This document shows positions 22,592 to 30,649 of a stretch of DNA of 36,127 nucleotides, piece by piece. The DNA comes from an uncultured Collinsella sp. Lineage in GTDB: Bacteria > Actinomycetota > Coriobacteriia > Coriobacteriales > Coriobacteriaceae. The stretch is from assembly GCA_958436995.1 (NCBI GenBank), contig CAUBMI010000016.1, positions 1-36,127 on the forward strand, in the 5' to 3' direction. The notes beneath the pieces are model-generated. The model saw only the letters and a program-made list of their open reading frames with translations. It did not search any database and had not been told where the DNA came from. A program made the position numbers and the translations under genes. How positions within the stretch are numbered: position 1 is the first letter of the stretch; each line of letters begins with the position of its first letter.

Positions 22592-22926
22592 ATCCGCTCC
22601 ATCATCGTCTGAAATTTGCAGGAATTGTGTTGAGTCTATTTTCGTTCATTTTCTTTTTAAGTAAGAAAACGCCTTTCGATTACTTACTTTTTCTATAAAA
22701 GAAAGACGCTGAACGCCCAAAATTCAATATCGAACACGCCCACTCAGTTCCAATTCCTTCCGTTTACTTTTCAAAAACGACTGTATTGACCTGCATGGGC
22801 TCAATATCTCGCACATGCAGAGCCGTTGAATTTCATACAATGAGCGAAGCAAAACGCAAGGTAAAACGCCTTGCGGACACGTACGCCCGATGTCCAGATG
22901 CGGGCGAGGGAGAGGAGCAAACGCTC
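22592..22926. promoter_or_regulatory. divergent DeoR / aldolase control region
   Basis: The AT-rich stretch contains TTCGTTCATTTTCTTTTT (about 22641-22658) and the related TTCGATTACTTACTTTTT (about 22676-22693), with AAGTAAG between them forming an inverted repeat with the second. These are plausible DeoR-type operators. I found no promoter with good -35 and -10 spacing. Codons in frame upstream of the aldolase ATG look like leader, not protein. Confidence 0.4.
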
Positions 22927-23784
22927 ATGGCACTTGTTACCACCGAAAAGATGCTCAAGGACGCTCAGGCCGGCCACTACGCCGTCGGCGCGTTCAACGT
23001 CGAGAACCTCGAGTTTGTTATGGCCGTTCTGGCCGCTGCCGAGGAGACCAAGTCCCCCGTCATCATGCAGACCACCCCGGGCACCATCAAGACCGCTGGT
23101 CTGGACTACTTCTACGGCATGGTCAAGGCTGCCGCCGAGCGCGCTTCCGTGCCCGTTGCCCTGCACCTCGATCACGGCGATGGCTATGACCGCTGCATGC
23201 AGGCTTTCCGCACGGGCTACACCTCCGTCATGATCGACGGTTCGCACGAGTCCTTCGAGGACAACATTGCCCTGACCAAGTCCGTCGCCGACGCTGGCCG
23301 CGCCATGGGCGTGCCCGTCGAGGCCGAGCTCGGCAAGGTCGGCGGTAAGGAGGACGACGGTCCCGCGGTTGAGGGCGAGAGCCCCTACACCGATCCTGCC
23401 GAGGCCAAGGAGTTTGTTGAGCGCACCGGCTGCACCTCGCTGGCCATTGGCGTTGGCACCAGCCACGGCGTGTACACGAGCGATCCTCACATCGAGCAGT
23501 CCGTGGTCAAGGCCATTCGCGACGCCGTCGACGTGCCGCTGGTTCTGCACGGTACCTCCGGTGTGCCCGATGAGCAGGTTGCCGAGGCCGTGAAGAACGG
23601 CATCTGCAAGGTCAACTACGCCACCGAGCTGCGTCAGGCCTACACCAAGGGCTTCATGGCCTACATGGCCGAGAACCCCGCTTGCTTCGATCCTAAGAAG
23701 CCGGCCAAGGAGGGCATGCGTGAGATCACCGAGCTGGTTAAGATCCGCATGACCAACCTCAACTCTGTGGGCAAGGCAGAGTAA
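22927..23784 (+). CDS. class II fructose/tagatose-bisphosphate aldolase
   Basis: The 285-residue zinc aldolase splits ketose-1,6-bisphosphates into dihydroxyacetone phosphate and glyceraldehyde-3-phosphate. Zinc-site and active-site segments are visible: HLDHGDGYD, DGSHESFEDNI, VEAELGKVGG, GVGTSHGVYTSD, LHGTSGVPDEQV and CKVNYATELR. The length and pattern suit GatY/KbaY/FbaA-type enzymes, and motifs alone do not separate fructose from tagatose substrates. No class I LacD is present near lacC, so this gene is the best candidate for the last step of the tagatose pathway. It may instead be the main glycolytic aldolase. GGAGAGGAG lies before ATG 22927. Confidence 0.9.
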   Translation: MALVTTEKMLKDAQAGHYAVGAFNVENLEFVMAVLAAAEETKSPVIMQTTPGTIKTAGLDYFYGMVKAAAERASVPVALHLDHGDGYDRCMQAFRTGYTSVMIDGSHESFEDNIALTKSVADAGRAMGVPVEAELGKVGGKEDDGPAVEGESPYTDPAEAKEFVERTGCTSLAIGVGTSHGVYTSDPHIEQSVVKAIRDAVDVPLVLHGTSGVPDEQVAEAVKNGICKVNYATELRQAYTKGFMAYMAENPACFDPKKPAKEGMREITELVKIRMTNLNSVGKAE

Positions 23785-23817
23785 CAGCAAGGGTACTCCG
23801 ACTCGCTACATATCCCG

Positions 23818-23942
23818 GGGAGGGACGAGGGCTTAGTTCCCCAATCGTCCTCGGGCATGCAAAAAGCCTCGCTGCGCACTTCGTGCGGCGAGGCTTTTTG
23901 CCCCCTGCGGAAAGATTGGGGAACTAAGCCCTCGTCCCTCCC
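23818..23942. repeat. 125-bp nested palindrome
   Basis: Perfect 29-bp arms (23818-23846 and 23914-23942) enclose a second perfect 14-bp pair (GCAAAAAGCCTCGC, 23859-23872, and its complement at 23888-23901) and a small inner GCAC/GTGC loop. The inner hairpin ends in TTTTT on the plus strand and also reads as a terminator on the minus strand. It lies 33 bases after the aldolase stop, so it probably ends aldolase transcription. Confidence 0.85.
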
Positions 23943-24106
23943 AGGTTGACCTACTCGAGGTCGTCGCCCTTGTGGCGTTAGGGCGGAAAATAATAAGAAG
24001 CCTTCGCGCTGCGGAATGATTTTGGAAACTAAGTACGGGGACCCGCCCAAGCCGTTCTGCTCAATCGCCCTTGTGGTGTTGGGACTGAAAGGGTGGGACG
24101 CGTGGG
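23943..24106. other. intergenic stretch with a degenerate direct repeat
   Basis: TCGCCCTTGTGGCGTTAGGG (about 23965) and TCGCCCTTGTGGTGTTGGGA (about 24065) are similar and lie about 100 bp apart. No gene is supported here. Confidence 0.4.
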
Positions 24107-24730
24107 TTATTTGGTTGTTAGGGTTAGTAGGTCGTTGGGGGTTTTGAGGTTGTAGGTGGCGTCTGGGATATCTTGGTGTGATCCCCATGCTGCTCGGGCA
24201 AAACTGACCCCTGCTGAAGTTGCGCATTGTTCGTCGTAGACGGTGTCGCCAACGTAGACGACGTTGCCAGGATTCGCGCCCGCACGTCGGAGATATTCGA
24301 GCATGGGTGCGGGTGCGGGTTTATGTTCGGTTGTGTCTTCGACAAGGATGATGTGCTCAAAATACTTATCGAAACCAAGGGGTGCAATTTCTTTTGCGTA
24401 TTCGTCGCGCGCACGTGAGGAGACGATGCCAAGTTTGCAGCCGCTATCGGCGAGTGTTGCGATGACTTCAAGCAAACCTGGAAACACGCTGATGGTGCTT
24501 TTAAAGCTAGCGGCAACTTGGCACCAGCGATCCAACGTTGCCTGCGAGTAGATCCCAAGTTTCTCAAGGGCATCCTTGCCGGGTATGCCGAGGGCAAAGT
24601 CAAGCTCGTGTCGGGGAAGCGTTTTGCTGGTCTCTTCTTGGACAATCTGGACAAGCGATGACAGAACGCTTTCTTCTGTATCTGCCAATGTCCCATCAAC
24701 GTCAAATACGATATGGTCAAAGTGCTTCAT
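24107..24730 (-). CDS. HAD-superfamily phosphatase, phosphoglycolate phosphatase-like
   Basis: The 207-residue soluble hydrolase has HAD motif I as VFDVDGTLADTE (Asp nucleophile and Asp acid), motif II in GIVSSRARDEY, the motif III Lys in TTEHKPAPAP, and motif IV in VVYVGDTVYDEQCA. The helical cap between motifs I and II puts it with the Gph/beta-phosphoglucomutase group. The substrate cannot be told. GAGAGGAGC precedes the ATG. It lies 56 bases downstream of the AraC gene on the same strand and is probably co-transcribed with it. Confidence 0.88.
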   Translation of the reverse strand: MKHFDHIVFDVDGTLADTEESVLSSLVQIVQEETSKTLPRHELDFALGIPGKDALEKLGIYSQATLDRWCQVAASFKSTISVFPGLLEVIATLADSGCKLGIVSSRARDEYAKEIAPLGFDKYFEHIILVEDTTEHKPAPAPMLEYLRRAGANPGNVVYVGDTVYDEQCATSAGVSFARAAWGSHQDIPDATYNLKTPNDLLTLTTK

Positions 24731-24786
24731 ATGATTGCTCCTCTCTGTTGTTTGCCTGCAAGTTTGATGCAGTGACAGAAGAAGGG

Positions 24787-25725
24787 TTAGCGGGATTTCT
24801 GCCTGGTGCTATCGAGATTCTGCCTCGCTGCTCGATAGCTCGAAGGAGTGCACCCCATTTGTTCTTTAAATACCTGGCCAAGATGGCTTGCTGTTATAAA
24901 TCCGCATTGGCGCGCGACTGTCTGTACCGTTCGCGTGGTGTGTGCCAAAAGTTCGCAAGCACGGTTTATGCGGTATGCGCGTAGATATGCCGCCGGGGTC
25001 GTTCCTGCACAAGTTTCGATAATGCGGTAACACTCTCTTTCGCTTACGCCGGCTGCAGATGCCATCTGGGGCACATCTATAGCGGCTGCATAGTTTGCGC
25101 GGATAAAGTCCAGGATTGCCTTGAACTGTACGTCGCGGCTGGTCATCCAAGAGGCGCCGTCGGAAGAAAAGAGCGGTTCGGCCTTGGCGTTAATCTGAAT
25201 CCAGAGATCTGACAAACTATTTCGAAGCGCCATCTCGTTCTGCGGCCGTTGAAGGTCGTGGCTAAAGGAGCTCTTCAGCAAATCGATAAAGGGCATATCG
25301 TCGGGATTGGTGGGCGACCATTTGAGCACATCGACGCCTCGACATTGAAGCAATGGGTTGATGTAGCGCTTTTGGAGACGTCCCGCGGGATCGCCGAGCA
25401 TCGACGGCTGAAAGATATGCAGCATTTGAATGGCTGGCGCCGAATTGGGTGATTGCAGCGTGCTGTGCAAAACGCCGCCGTTGATAAAGCCGGCGGACCC
25501 TTCCTCAAAGCGTACGTGCTCATGAGCCGCGTGCGTTCGGTAGTCAATCGCTCCCTGCTCCATGTAGAAAAGCTCAACTTCGGAATGCCAGTGCCAGGGG
25601 ACGGAATTGCCCGGATAGCGAGCGAATTCTGCGCGTTCGGCAATATAGGGCCAGTCTTCGGCGGTCTCGGGAAACGCTTCCTCGCGTCCTCCGCGGTGCA
25701 ATTCTATGTGATCCATGTTTCGCAT
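24787..25725 (-). CDS. AraC-family transcriptional regulator
   Basis: The 312-residue protein has an N-terminal cupin sensor (VPWHWHSEVELFYMEQG, residues about 43-59, and FINGGVLHS) and a C-terminal pair of AraC helix-turn-helix motifs (DVPQMASAAGVSERECYRIIETCAGTTPAAYLRAYRINRACELLAHTTRTVQTVARQCGF and SHLGQVFKEQMGCTPSSYR). A TATACT -10-like element ends 6 bases before the ATG at 25725, so the message may be leaderless; the next in-frame ATG is at 25716. The ligand is unknown. Cupin-AraC proteins often sense sugars. Confidence 0.9.
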   Translation of the reverse strand: MRNMDHIELHRGGREEAFPETAEDWPYIAERAEFARYPGNSVPWHWHSEVELFYMEQGAIDYRTHAAHEHVRFEEGSAGFINGGVLHSTLQSPNSAPAIQMLHIFQPSMLGDPAGRLQKRYINPLLQCRGVDVLKWSPTNPDDMPFIDLLKSSFSHDLQRPQNEMALRNSLSDLWIQINAKAEPLFSSDGASWMTSRDVQFKAILDFIRANYAAAIDVPQMASAAGVSERECYRIIETCAGTTPAAYLRAYRINRACELLAHTTRTVQTVARQCGFITASHLGQVFKEQMGCTPSSYRAARQNLDSTRQKSR

Positions 25726-25750
25726 GGCATTAGTATAAAGCGCGATGGGC

Positions 25751-25960
25751 TTAGATTGCTCTTGCCTGTTCGGGGAACGCCTTGTCTAGGGATGCTTGGA
25801 GCTTTTCGAAGGATGCTCGTAAGTTGAGGCTCTGATCGGCTGAGCGCTTGGTTTTTGTGGTGGGGGAGTCGAGGAGACCGTTTCTCTGTGTCGGGGGGAA
25901 GGAGAAAAGGTTTGCATGTGTTAGGGATGGCTGCTGTGCTGCGTCATTGGAAGAATGCAT
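25751..25960 (-). CDS. small hypothetical protein
   Basis: The 69-residue product is polar and Ser/Gln-rich at the N-terminus and ends in a predicted helix, SLNLRASFEKLQASLDKAFPEQ. I do not recognise it. GAGGAGG lies 11 bases before the ATG, and the ATG follows the stop of the preceding short frame by two bases, which suggests translational coupling. It is on the strand of the Nudix-Vsr and AraC genes and only 25 bases before AraC. Confidence 0.5.
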   Translation of the reverse strand: MHSSNDAAQQPSLTHANLFSFPPTQRNGLLDSPTTKTKRSADQSLNLRASFEKLQASLDKAFPEQARAI

Positions 25961-25962
25961 GC

Positions 25963-26152
25963 TTATGCGGCCTCCTCGATGTCCACCAAAAGGATGCGCT
26001 CGGGGTTTGCTGCTAGGTCCCGTGCGCTGGCTACATTATGCCGCGGCTGCCGCAAAGAAGCGCTAAAGAAAGGCTTAACCTGGTTTGGTGTTACGATGAA
26101 ACTGCAGGTCAGAGGTATCGAGTAACACTCTTGAAAGGTTTTGAGCTTAAGG
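25963..26152 (-). pseudogene. possible 3' remnant of a gene upstream of the small ORF
   Basis: On the minus strand a frame open between TAG (about 26150) and TAA (25963-25965) ends in protein-like sequence, ARDLAANPERILLVDIEEAA. It has no ATG; a TTG codon about 30 residues before the stop is the only visible start. The end overlaps the ribosome binding site of the next ORF. It may be the tail of a lost gene or a short gene with an unusual start. Upstream codons look non-coding. Confidence 0.3.
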
Positions 26153-26213
26153 GCTTTCTAAGGTTTGTGACGTGGATGTGGCGCGGACGTGCGTAGCGTG
26201 TGAATGCTCGCTG

Positions 26214-27200
26214 TTAGCGCTGCGGCTCTGTGGCGCGCACCTGCTCGATGACCTTTTCCATCGTGGCGTCGATGCGGTCTTTTTTGAGTTCGCATTCCCA
26301 GATGGTTATGGGCGTCCAGCCCATTTGAGTGAGCGCTGCCACAGCAGCACGGTCGCGCTCGACGTTGCGACGGAACTTTGCCTCCCAAAACTCAACGTTG
26401 CGCTTGGGCTGGCTTGGGTTGCACTTGGGGCAGCGGTGCCAAAAGCAACCGTTGACGAAGATGGCGATCTTGCGGCCGGGGAAGGCGATGTCGGGCTTGC
26501 CGGGTACCTTCCATTCCAAACGATAGCCCGTAAGGCCCGCGGCCCGTAGGCGCTGACGTACGAGCAGCTCGGGCTTGGTGTTGGCGCGCTTGTTGCCCTT
26601 CATGGACTTTTTGATGGCGGCGCGACGGCGGACCAGTTCGCGCTCGTCAGCGGAGAGGTCCGAGGTATCGATGCCGTCGAGCAGACCGGGCTTGGGACGC
26701 TTTTTGCTGCGGCGTTTAGGTGCGCGCTTGGGTTTGGTGGCGGGTTTGTCGGTTGTGTTGGGCGCGGCGTCATCGGCGGAGCTTGCCTCAAGCCGATCTT
26801 CCTTTAACTCAATCAGAGCATCAATGAGCCCCTTGTCGGCGGGCATCCATTCCACCGTGGCAAGCGAGGTGCGTGGAATCCAGCGGATATCAAGCTGGCG
26901 GTCGTGTTTCTGGGGCTCATCGGATTCATCGGCGAGCGAGCAGTAGTAACACTCCATGGAGAGATGAAAATCGGGGTAGTCATACTCAACGGTGTAGAAA
27001 TCACGCAGGTTGGTGACTTTTACCTGTAGCTCTTCCATAAGCTCGCGGCGCACGGCGTCTTCGGGTGTCTCGCCGCGCAGAAGTTTGCCGCCCGGGAACT
27101 CCCATAGTCCCTGCATGTTGCCGTAGCCGCGCTGCACGGCAAGCAGCTCGTCAGATCCTTCCTTGCGAATGATCCCAGCGGCAACATGAACAGTCTTCAA
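26214..27200 (-). CDS. Nudix hydrolase - Vsr mismatch endonuclease fusion
   Basis: The 328-residue protein joins two DNA-maintenance enzymes. Residues 1-130 form a MutT/CTP pyrophosphohydrolase-like Nudix domain with the Nudix box at 38-60 (GGKLLRGETPEDAVRRELMEEL). A Lys/Arg/Pro-rich linker (about 140-200) follows. Residues 200-328 match very-short-patch repair endonuclease: RANTKPELLVRQRLR, catalytic Asp237 in PGKPDIAFP, the zinc and active-site cluster NGCFWHRCPKC (Cys252, His255, Cys257, Cys260), NVERDRAAV and WECEL (Cys303). Vsr nicks at T:G mismatches left by cytosine deamination; Nudix enzymes clean damaged nucleotides. No DNA methyltransferase is nearby. There is no stop or frameshift between the domains. 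The gene is divergent from the ABC transporter. Confidence 0.9.
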   Translation of the reverse strand: MKTVHVAAGIIRKEGSDELLAVQRGYGNMQGLWEFPGGKLLRGETPEDAVRRELMEELQVKVTNLRDFYTVEYDYPDFHLSMECYYCSLADESDEPQKHDRQLDIRWIPRTSLATVEWMPADKGLIDALIELKEDRLEASSADDAAPNTTDKPATKPKRAPKRRSKKRPKPGLLDGIDTSDLSADERELVRRRAAIKKSMKGNKRANTKPELLVRQRLRAAGLTGYRLEWKVPGKPDIAFPGRKIAIFVNGCFWHRCPKCNPSQPKRNVEFWEAKFRRNVERDRAAVAALTQMGWTPITIWECELKKDRIDATMEKVIEQVRATEPQR

Positions 27201-27344
27201 CAGGAGCCCTCTCTCAACATCAACACATGGCAGACTACGCTTACCTTACGCAACGGTAAGGCAAGCGTAAGCCATATCGATGGTAGCCGACTCGGCTTCT
27301 TGCGACTATAGATGCCGTAGACTAATCGCAAGAAAGGACTCGGT
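27201..27344. promoter_or_regulatory. divergent control region before the ABC transporter
   Basis: An 11-bp inverted repeat with one mismatch (ACGCTTACCTT, about 27237-27247, with AAGGCAAGCGT) is a likely repressor site. CTTGCGA...TCGCAAG (about 27299-27332) is a second, perfect 7-bp inverted repeat around the expected promoter of the ATPase gene. AAAGGA precedes the ATG. Confidence 0.45.
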
Positions 27345-28130
27345 ATGCAAACCACGCACATGGCGACCCCGGTACTGGAGGTCGCGCATCTCGAAAAGGT
27401 ATATGGAGCGCTGGGCAACGTGACCCGCGCGCTCAACGACGTCAGCTTTACCGTCAACCGCGGTGAATTCGTCGGCATCATGGGCGCTTCGGGCTCGGGC
27501 AAGTCGACGTTGCTCAACTGCGTGTCGACCATCGATGCCGCCACGAGTGGCACCATCCGCATCAACGGCCAGGATGTGACGCGCATGAAGCAGGCCAAGC
27601 TTTCGCAGTTCCGCCGCGAGGAGCTCGGCTTTATCTTCCAGGACTCCAACCTGCTCGATACGCTCACGGCACGCGAGAACATCGCCCTGCCGCTCACCAT
27701 CGCCCGCACAAGCTCGGCCGAAATTTCGACCCGCGTGCAGGATGTGGCCGCGCGTCTGTCTATTAGCCAGGTACTCGACAAGTACCCCTACCAGATGTCC
27801 GGTGGTCAGCAGCAGCGCGTTGCCGCGGCTCGCGCGCTCGTCACCGACCCCACTATGATTATGGCCGACGAGCCCACCGGCGCCCTCGACTCCAAAAGCG
27901 CCCGCCTGCTGCTCGAGAGCCTGGAGGCCCTGAATCGCCGCCTGCGCGCCACCGTTCTCATGGTCACGCACGATAGCTTTGCTGCAAGTTACACGAGCCG
28001 CGTGCTGTTTATCCGCGACGGCAAGATCTTCACCGAGCTGCGCCGCGGCGACACCGACCGCCGGGAGTTCTTCGACCGCATTATGGAGGTCGTTGCCATG
28101 ATGGGCGGTGAGGGCTCCGATGCTCTGTAA
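27345..28130 (+). CDS. Bce-type ABC transporter ATP-binding protein
   Basis: The 261-residue ATPase has Walker A GASGSGKST, Q-loop GFIFQDSNLLDTLTARENIALPL, signature MSGGQQQRVAAARALV, Walker B TMIMADEPTGALDSKSA and the H-loop VTHDSFAASY. It belongs to the MacB/LolD group as found in bacitracin-resistance (BceA) transporters. The partner permease overlaps its end. No two-component BceRS pair lies beside it, which is unusual for resistance modules. Confidence 0.94.
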   Translation: MQTTHMATPVLEVAHLEKVYGALGNVTRALNDVSFTVNRGEFVGIMGASGSGKSTLLNCVSTIDAATSGTIRINGQDVTRMKQAKLSQFRREELGFIFQDSNLLDTLTARENIALPLTIARTSSAEISTRVQDVAARLSISQVLDKYPYQMSGGQQQRVAAARALVTDPTMIMADEPTGALDSKSARLLLESLEALNRRLRATVLMVTHDSFAASYTSRVLFIRDGKIFTELRRGDTDRREFFDRIMEVVAMMGGEGSDAL

Positions 28131-30321
28131 ACTCGCTTGGGGCAACGTCCGCCGCGCCGGCCGCGACTACCTCGTCTACCTTTTGACGCTCACCCTGGGC
28201 GTCACCGTCTTCTATGCCTTTAACACCGTCTCGATGCAGGTCGACATTGCCGGCATCGATGAAGAGGGCTTGGCGCAGGTTATGGGCAGCATGCTCGGCT
28301 ACCTGACGTACTTTTTGGCCGGTGTCATGGCCTTTTTGATGGTGTATGCCAATAACTTCATCATGAAACGCCGCAAGAAGGAGTTTGGCCTGTACCAGGT
28401 GCTCGGCATGGGGCGCGGGCGCGTCGCCACGATCATGGCGCTCGAGACCGTGATCGTTTCGGTCGGCGCCTTTGTCGCCGGCATTGTGCTGGGCGTGGGG
28501 CTCTCCCAGCTCATGACATTCTTTACGGCCTCGCTCTTTAAGACACAGATCGCTAATTTCCACTTCTTTTTCTCGGTGCATGCATTCAACCTGACCCTTG
28601 CTTGCATGCTCGTGATGTTTGTGCTTACGCTGCTGCTGAACCTTCGCGCCGTGCGCCGCACCAAGCTCATTGAGCTTATGGGTGCCGAGCGCCGCAACGA
28701 GAGCATCAAGACACGCAACCCCTGGATCGCGATTGCCATCTTTGTCGTGGGCGTGGTGCTTGTGGGCGTGGCCTATTACCGTCTGCTGCGCGACGGGTTC
28801 CCGCTCACCGCGTCGGGCGATAAGCTGCAGGGGGCCATGAATCAGTTCGGCATCACTACCGCTATGGTCACGGTGGGTACCTTTGCCCTGTTCTGGGGGC
28901 TTTCGGGCATGCTTATCAAGCTGCTGCAGAGTCTGCGCGGCGTGTACTGGCGCGGTCTCAATATGTTTACCGTGCGCCAGCTTGCGGCCAAGGTCAACAC
29001 GGTGTGCTTTTCGATGGGCGTCATCGCGATGATTCTGTTCCTCGCCATCACCTCGGTGACCTGCGGTATGTCGATTGCCAATGTGATGAACGAAAACCTG
29101 GAGCGCTATAACCCTGTTGACGTGTCGCAGACGTACATCTATTACACGCCCGAAACGCTCGATTACTACAAGGAGTATGTCAATCCGTCTGAGGCCGATC
29201 GCATGGTGCTGGCCGATGCAACGGTCGATTTGTACGCTGCATGGCATGGTGAGCGCAAGTCGGCGGACAACAACGACGAGACCGGCAAGAAGGTCAATAT
29301 CGCCGATGTTGCCGGTGAGCATGTGCAGATCGACTCGTATCTGAGCTACCCGCTTGGCGGCTCGGGCCCCTCGGTGGTGGCGGGTGAGATGTGCAAGGCC
29401 ATGGGAGAAAAGCTTCCCAAGGCGCTCGAGGGAAGCAACGCCGATGCGATGGGTCTGTATGTGACGCCGGCGAGCCAGTACAACAAACTGCGCCAGATGA
29501 TGGGCGAGGAGCCGGTGAGCATTGGCCGCGACCAGTACTTGCTTACGTGTGATATGGGCGGTGAGCTGGGCGACCTGTACACCAAATACATGGCCGGCGG
29601 CCATACCCTCACCTTGGGCGGACATACGCTCAAGCCCGCAACCGATAAGTCGGACGAGGACACGGCGGCCATCGCCAACTCGGCGATGGGCAGCAATCCC
29701 GGTACCGTGGTCGTAGCCGATGAGCTGCTGTCCCAGCTTAATCTGCAGCCGTATTCCAGTAATCTGCTCGTTAATTACAAACAGGGTATAGGTACGACCG
29801 AGGCAGACGAGAGCATTAAATACACCTTGCTCGACAATCTGCTCGTTAACGGCAAGGAGCCGGGGTCGTGGGGAGTCTTCATCACGCGTTCCGAGATGTA
29901 CACGCAAGCAGCGCAGATGAACGGCATGATTAGCTATCTGGCCATCTACATTGGCTTTGTACTGGTCGTTGCGTGCGCGGCAATCCTATCGATCCAGCAG
30001 CTCTCCAATGTGGCCGACGGCAGCCGCAGCTATCGTGTGCTGGCACAGATCGGCTGTGACGACCGCCAGATTCGCCATTCGGTGATGGCGCAGCAAGCGG
30101 TATTCTTCCTGTTCCCGCTGGCAGTGGGCCTGGCGCACTCCTTTGTGGCGCTCAAGGTGATCATCGAGCTGGTGAGCACGTTTGGCAACATGAGCATCGG
30201 CGGCACGGTGGGTCTTACCTGTGCGATTTTCCTGGCAGCCTATGGTGGCTACTTCCTGGTAACGTACCTCATGAGTACCGGCATGGTGCGAGCCGCCATC
30301 GCCACCCGCTACAGCGAGTAG
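28120..30321 (+). CDS. Bce-type ABC transporter permease (FtsX family)
   Basis: The 733-residue membrane protein starts at MLCKLAWGNVRRAGRDYLVYLLTLTLGVTVFYAFN and has the ten-helix BceB layout: one N-terminal helix, an FtsX block (about 55-200, FGLYQVLGMGRGRVATIMALE), further pairs up to about residue 325, a large outside domain (about 345-600) that in BceB binds the peptide ligand, and a last three-helix FtsX block. ATG 28120 has GGTGAGG upstream and overlaps the ATPase gene by 11 bases; a GTG at 28108 is possible. Likely roles are resistance to or sensing of cell-wall-active peptides. Confidence 0.92.
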   Translation: MLCKLAWGNVRRAGRDYLVYLLTLTLGVTVFYAFNTVSMQVDIAGIDEEGLAQVMGSMLGYLTYFLAGVMAFLMVYANNFIMKRRKKEFGLYQVLGMGRGRVATIMALETVIVSVGAFVAGIVLGVGLSQLMTFFTASLFKTQIANFHFFFSVHAFNLTLACMLVMFVLTLLLNLRAVRRTKLIELMGAERRNESIKTRNPWIAIAIFVVGVVLVGVAYYRLLRDGFPLTASGDKLQGAMNQFGITTAMVTVGTFALFWGLSGMLIKLLQSLRGVYWRGLNMFTVRQLAAKVNTVCFSMGVIAMILFLAITSVTCGMSIANVMNENLERYNPVDVSQTYIYYTPETLDYYKEYVNPSEADRMVLADATVDLYAAWHGERKSADNNDETGKKVNIADVAGEHVQIDSYLSYPLGGSGPSVVAGEMCKAMGEKLPKALEGSNADAMGLYVTPASQYNKLRQMMGEEPVSIGRDQYLLTCDMGGELGDLYTKYMAGGHTLTLGGHTLKPATDKSDEDTAAIANSAMGSNPGTVVVADELLSQLNLQPYSSNLLVNYKQGIGTTEADESIKYTLLDNLLVNGKEPGSWGVFITRSEMYTQAAQMNGMISYLAIYIGFVLVVACAAILSIQQLSNVADGSRSYRVLAQIGCDDRQIRHSVMAQQAVFFLFPLAVGLAHSFVALKVIIELVSTFGNMSIGGTVGLTCAIFLAAYGGYFLVTYLMSTGMVRAAIATRYSE

Positions 30322-30360
30322 CGAGCGGGCAAAACCGCCGCATAACCACAGCGAACAAAC

Positions 30361-30399
30361 GCCGCGAAGGAAGCCGGGCCCCCTTCGCGGCGGTTTTTT
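30361..30399 (+). terminator. Rho-independent terminator after the permease
   Basis: GCCGCGAAGG (30361-30370) and CCTTCGCGGC (30382-30391) form a perfect 10-bp stem followed by GG and six T residues. Confidence 0.92.
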
Positions 30400-30417
30400 G
30401 CCCGCCTGATGCATCTC

Positions 30418-30548
30418 AAAACTAAGTGAGTAGACTTTTTTGGATCTGCCGAGCACATTGCGACAAACGCTCAACAAAACCGCAGGTCAGGGCTGTGGCG
30501 TTTTGGGGCGTGCTCGGCATCCCGCCAAAAGCCTACTCACTTGGTTTT
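30418..30548. repeat. 131-bp inverted-repeat element related to the 152-bp family
   Basis: Terminal arms of 22 bp (30418-30439 and 30527-30548) start AAAACTAAGTGAGTAG and differ at two positions, one a possible G-U pair. An inner stem TGCCGAGCAC/GTGCTCGGCA (about 30447-30456 and 30510-30519) is added. The core AAAACCGCAGGT lies at offset about 59, like the core of the 152-bp copies at 1252 and 11140. It sits between two terminators. Confidence 0.6.
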
Positions 30549-30556
30549 ACTGCTAG

Positions 30557-30597
30557 AAAACCGCCGCGAGGGAAAGTAGCTCCCTCGCGGCGGTTTT
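30557..30597. terminator. bidirectional terminator between the element and the LuxR gene
   Basis: A perfect 17-bp stem (30557-30573 with 30581-30597) has AAAA at one end and TTTT at the other, so it can end transcription from both sides. It probably serves the minus-strand LuxR gene, whose stop is at 30650. Confidence 0.8.
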
Positions 30598-30649
30598 GGC
30601 ATTTGCCCAGATAAAACCTGCCAAAATAAACCTGTCCCTTTTTGGTAGG

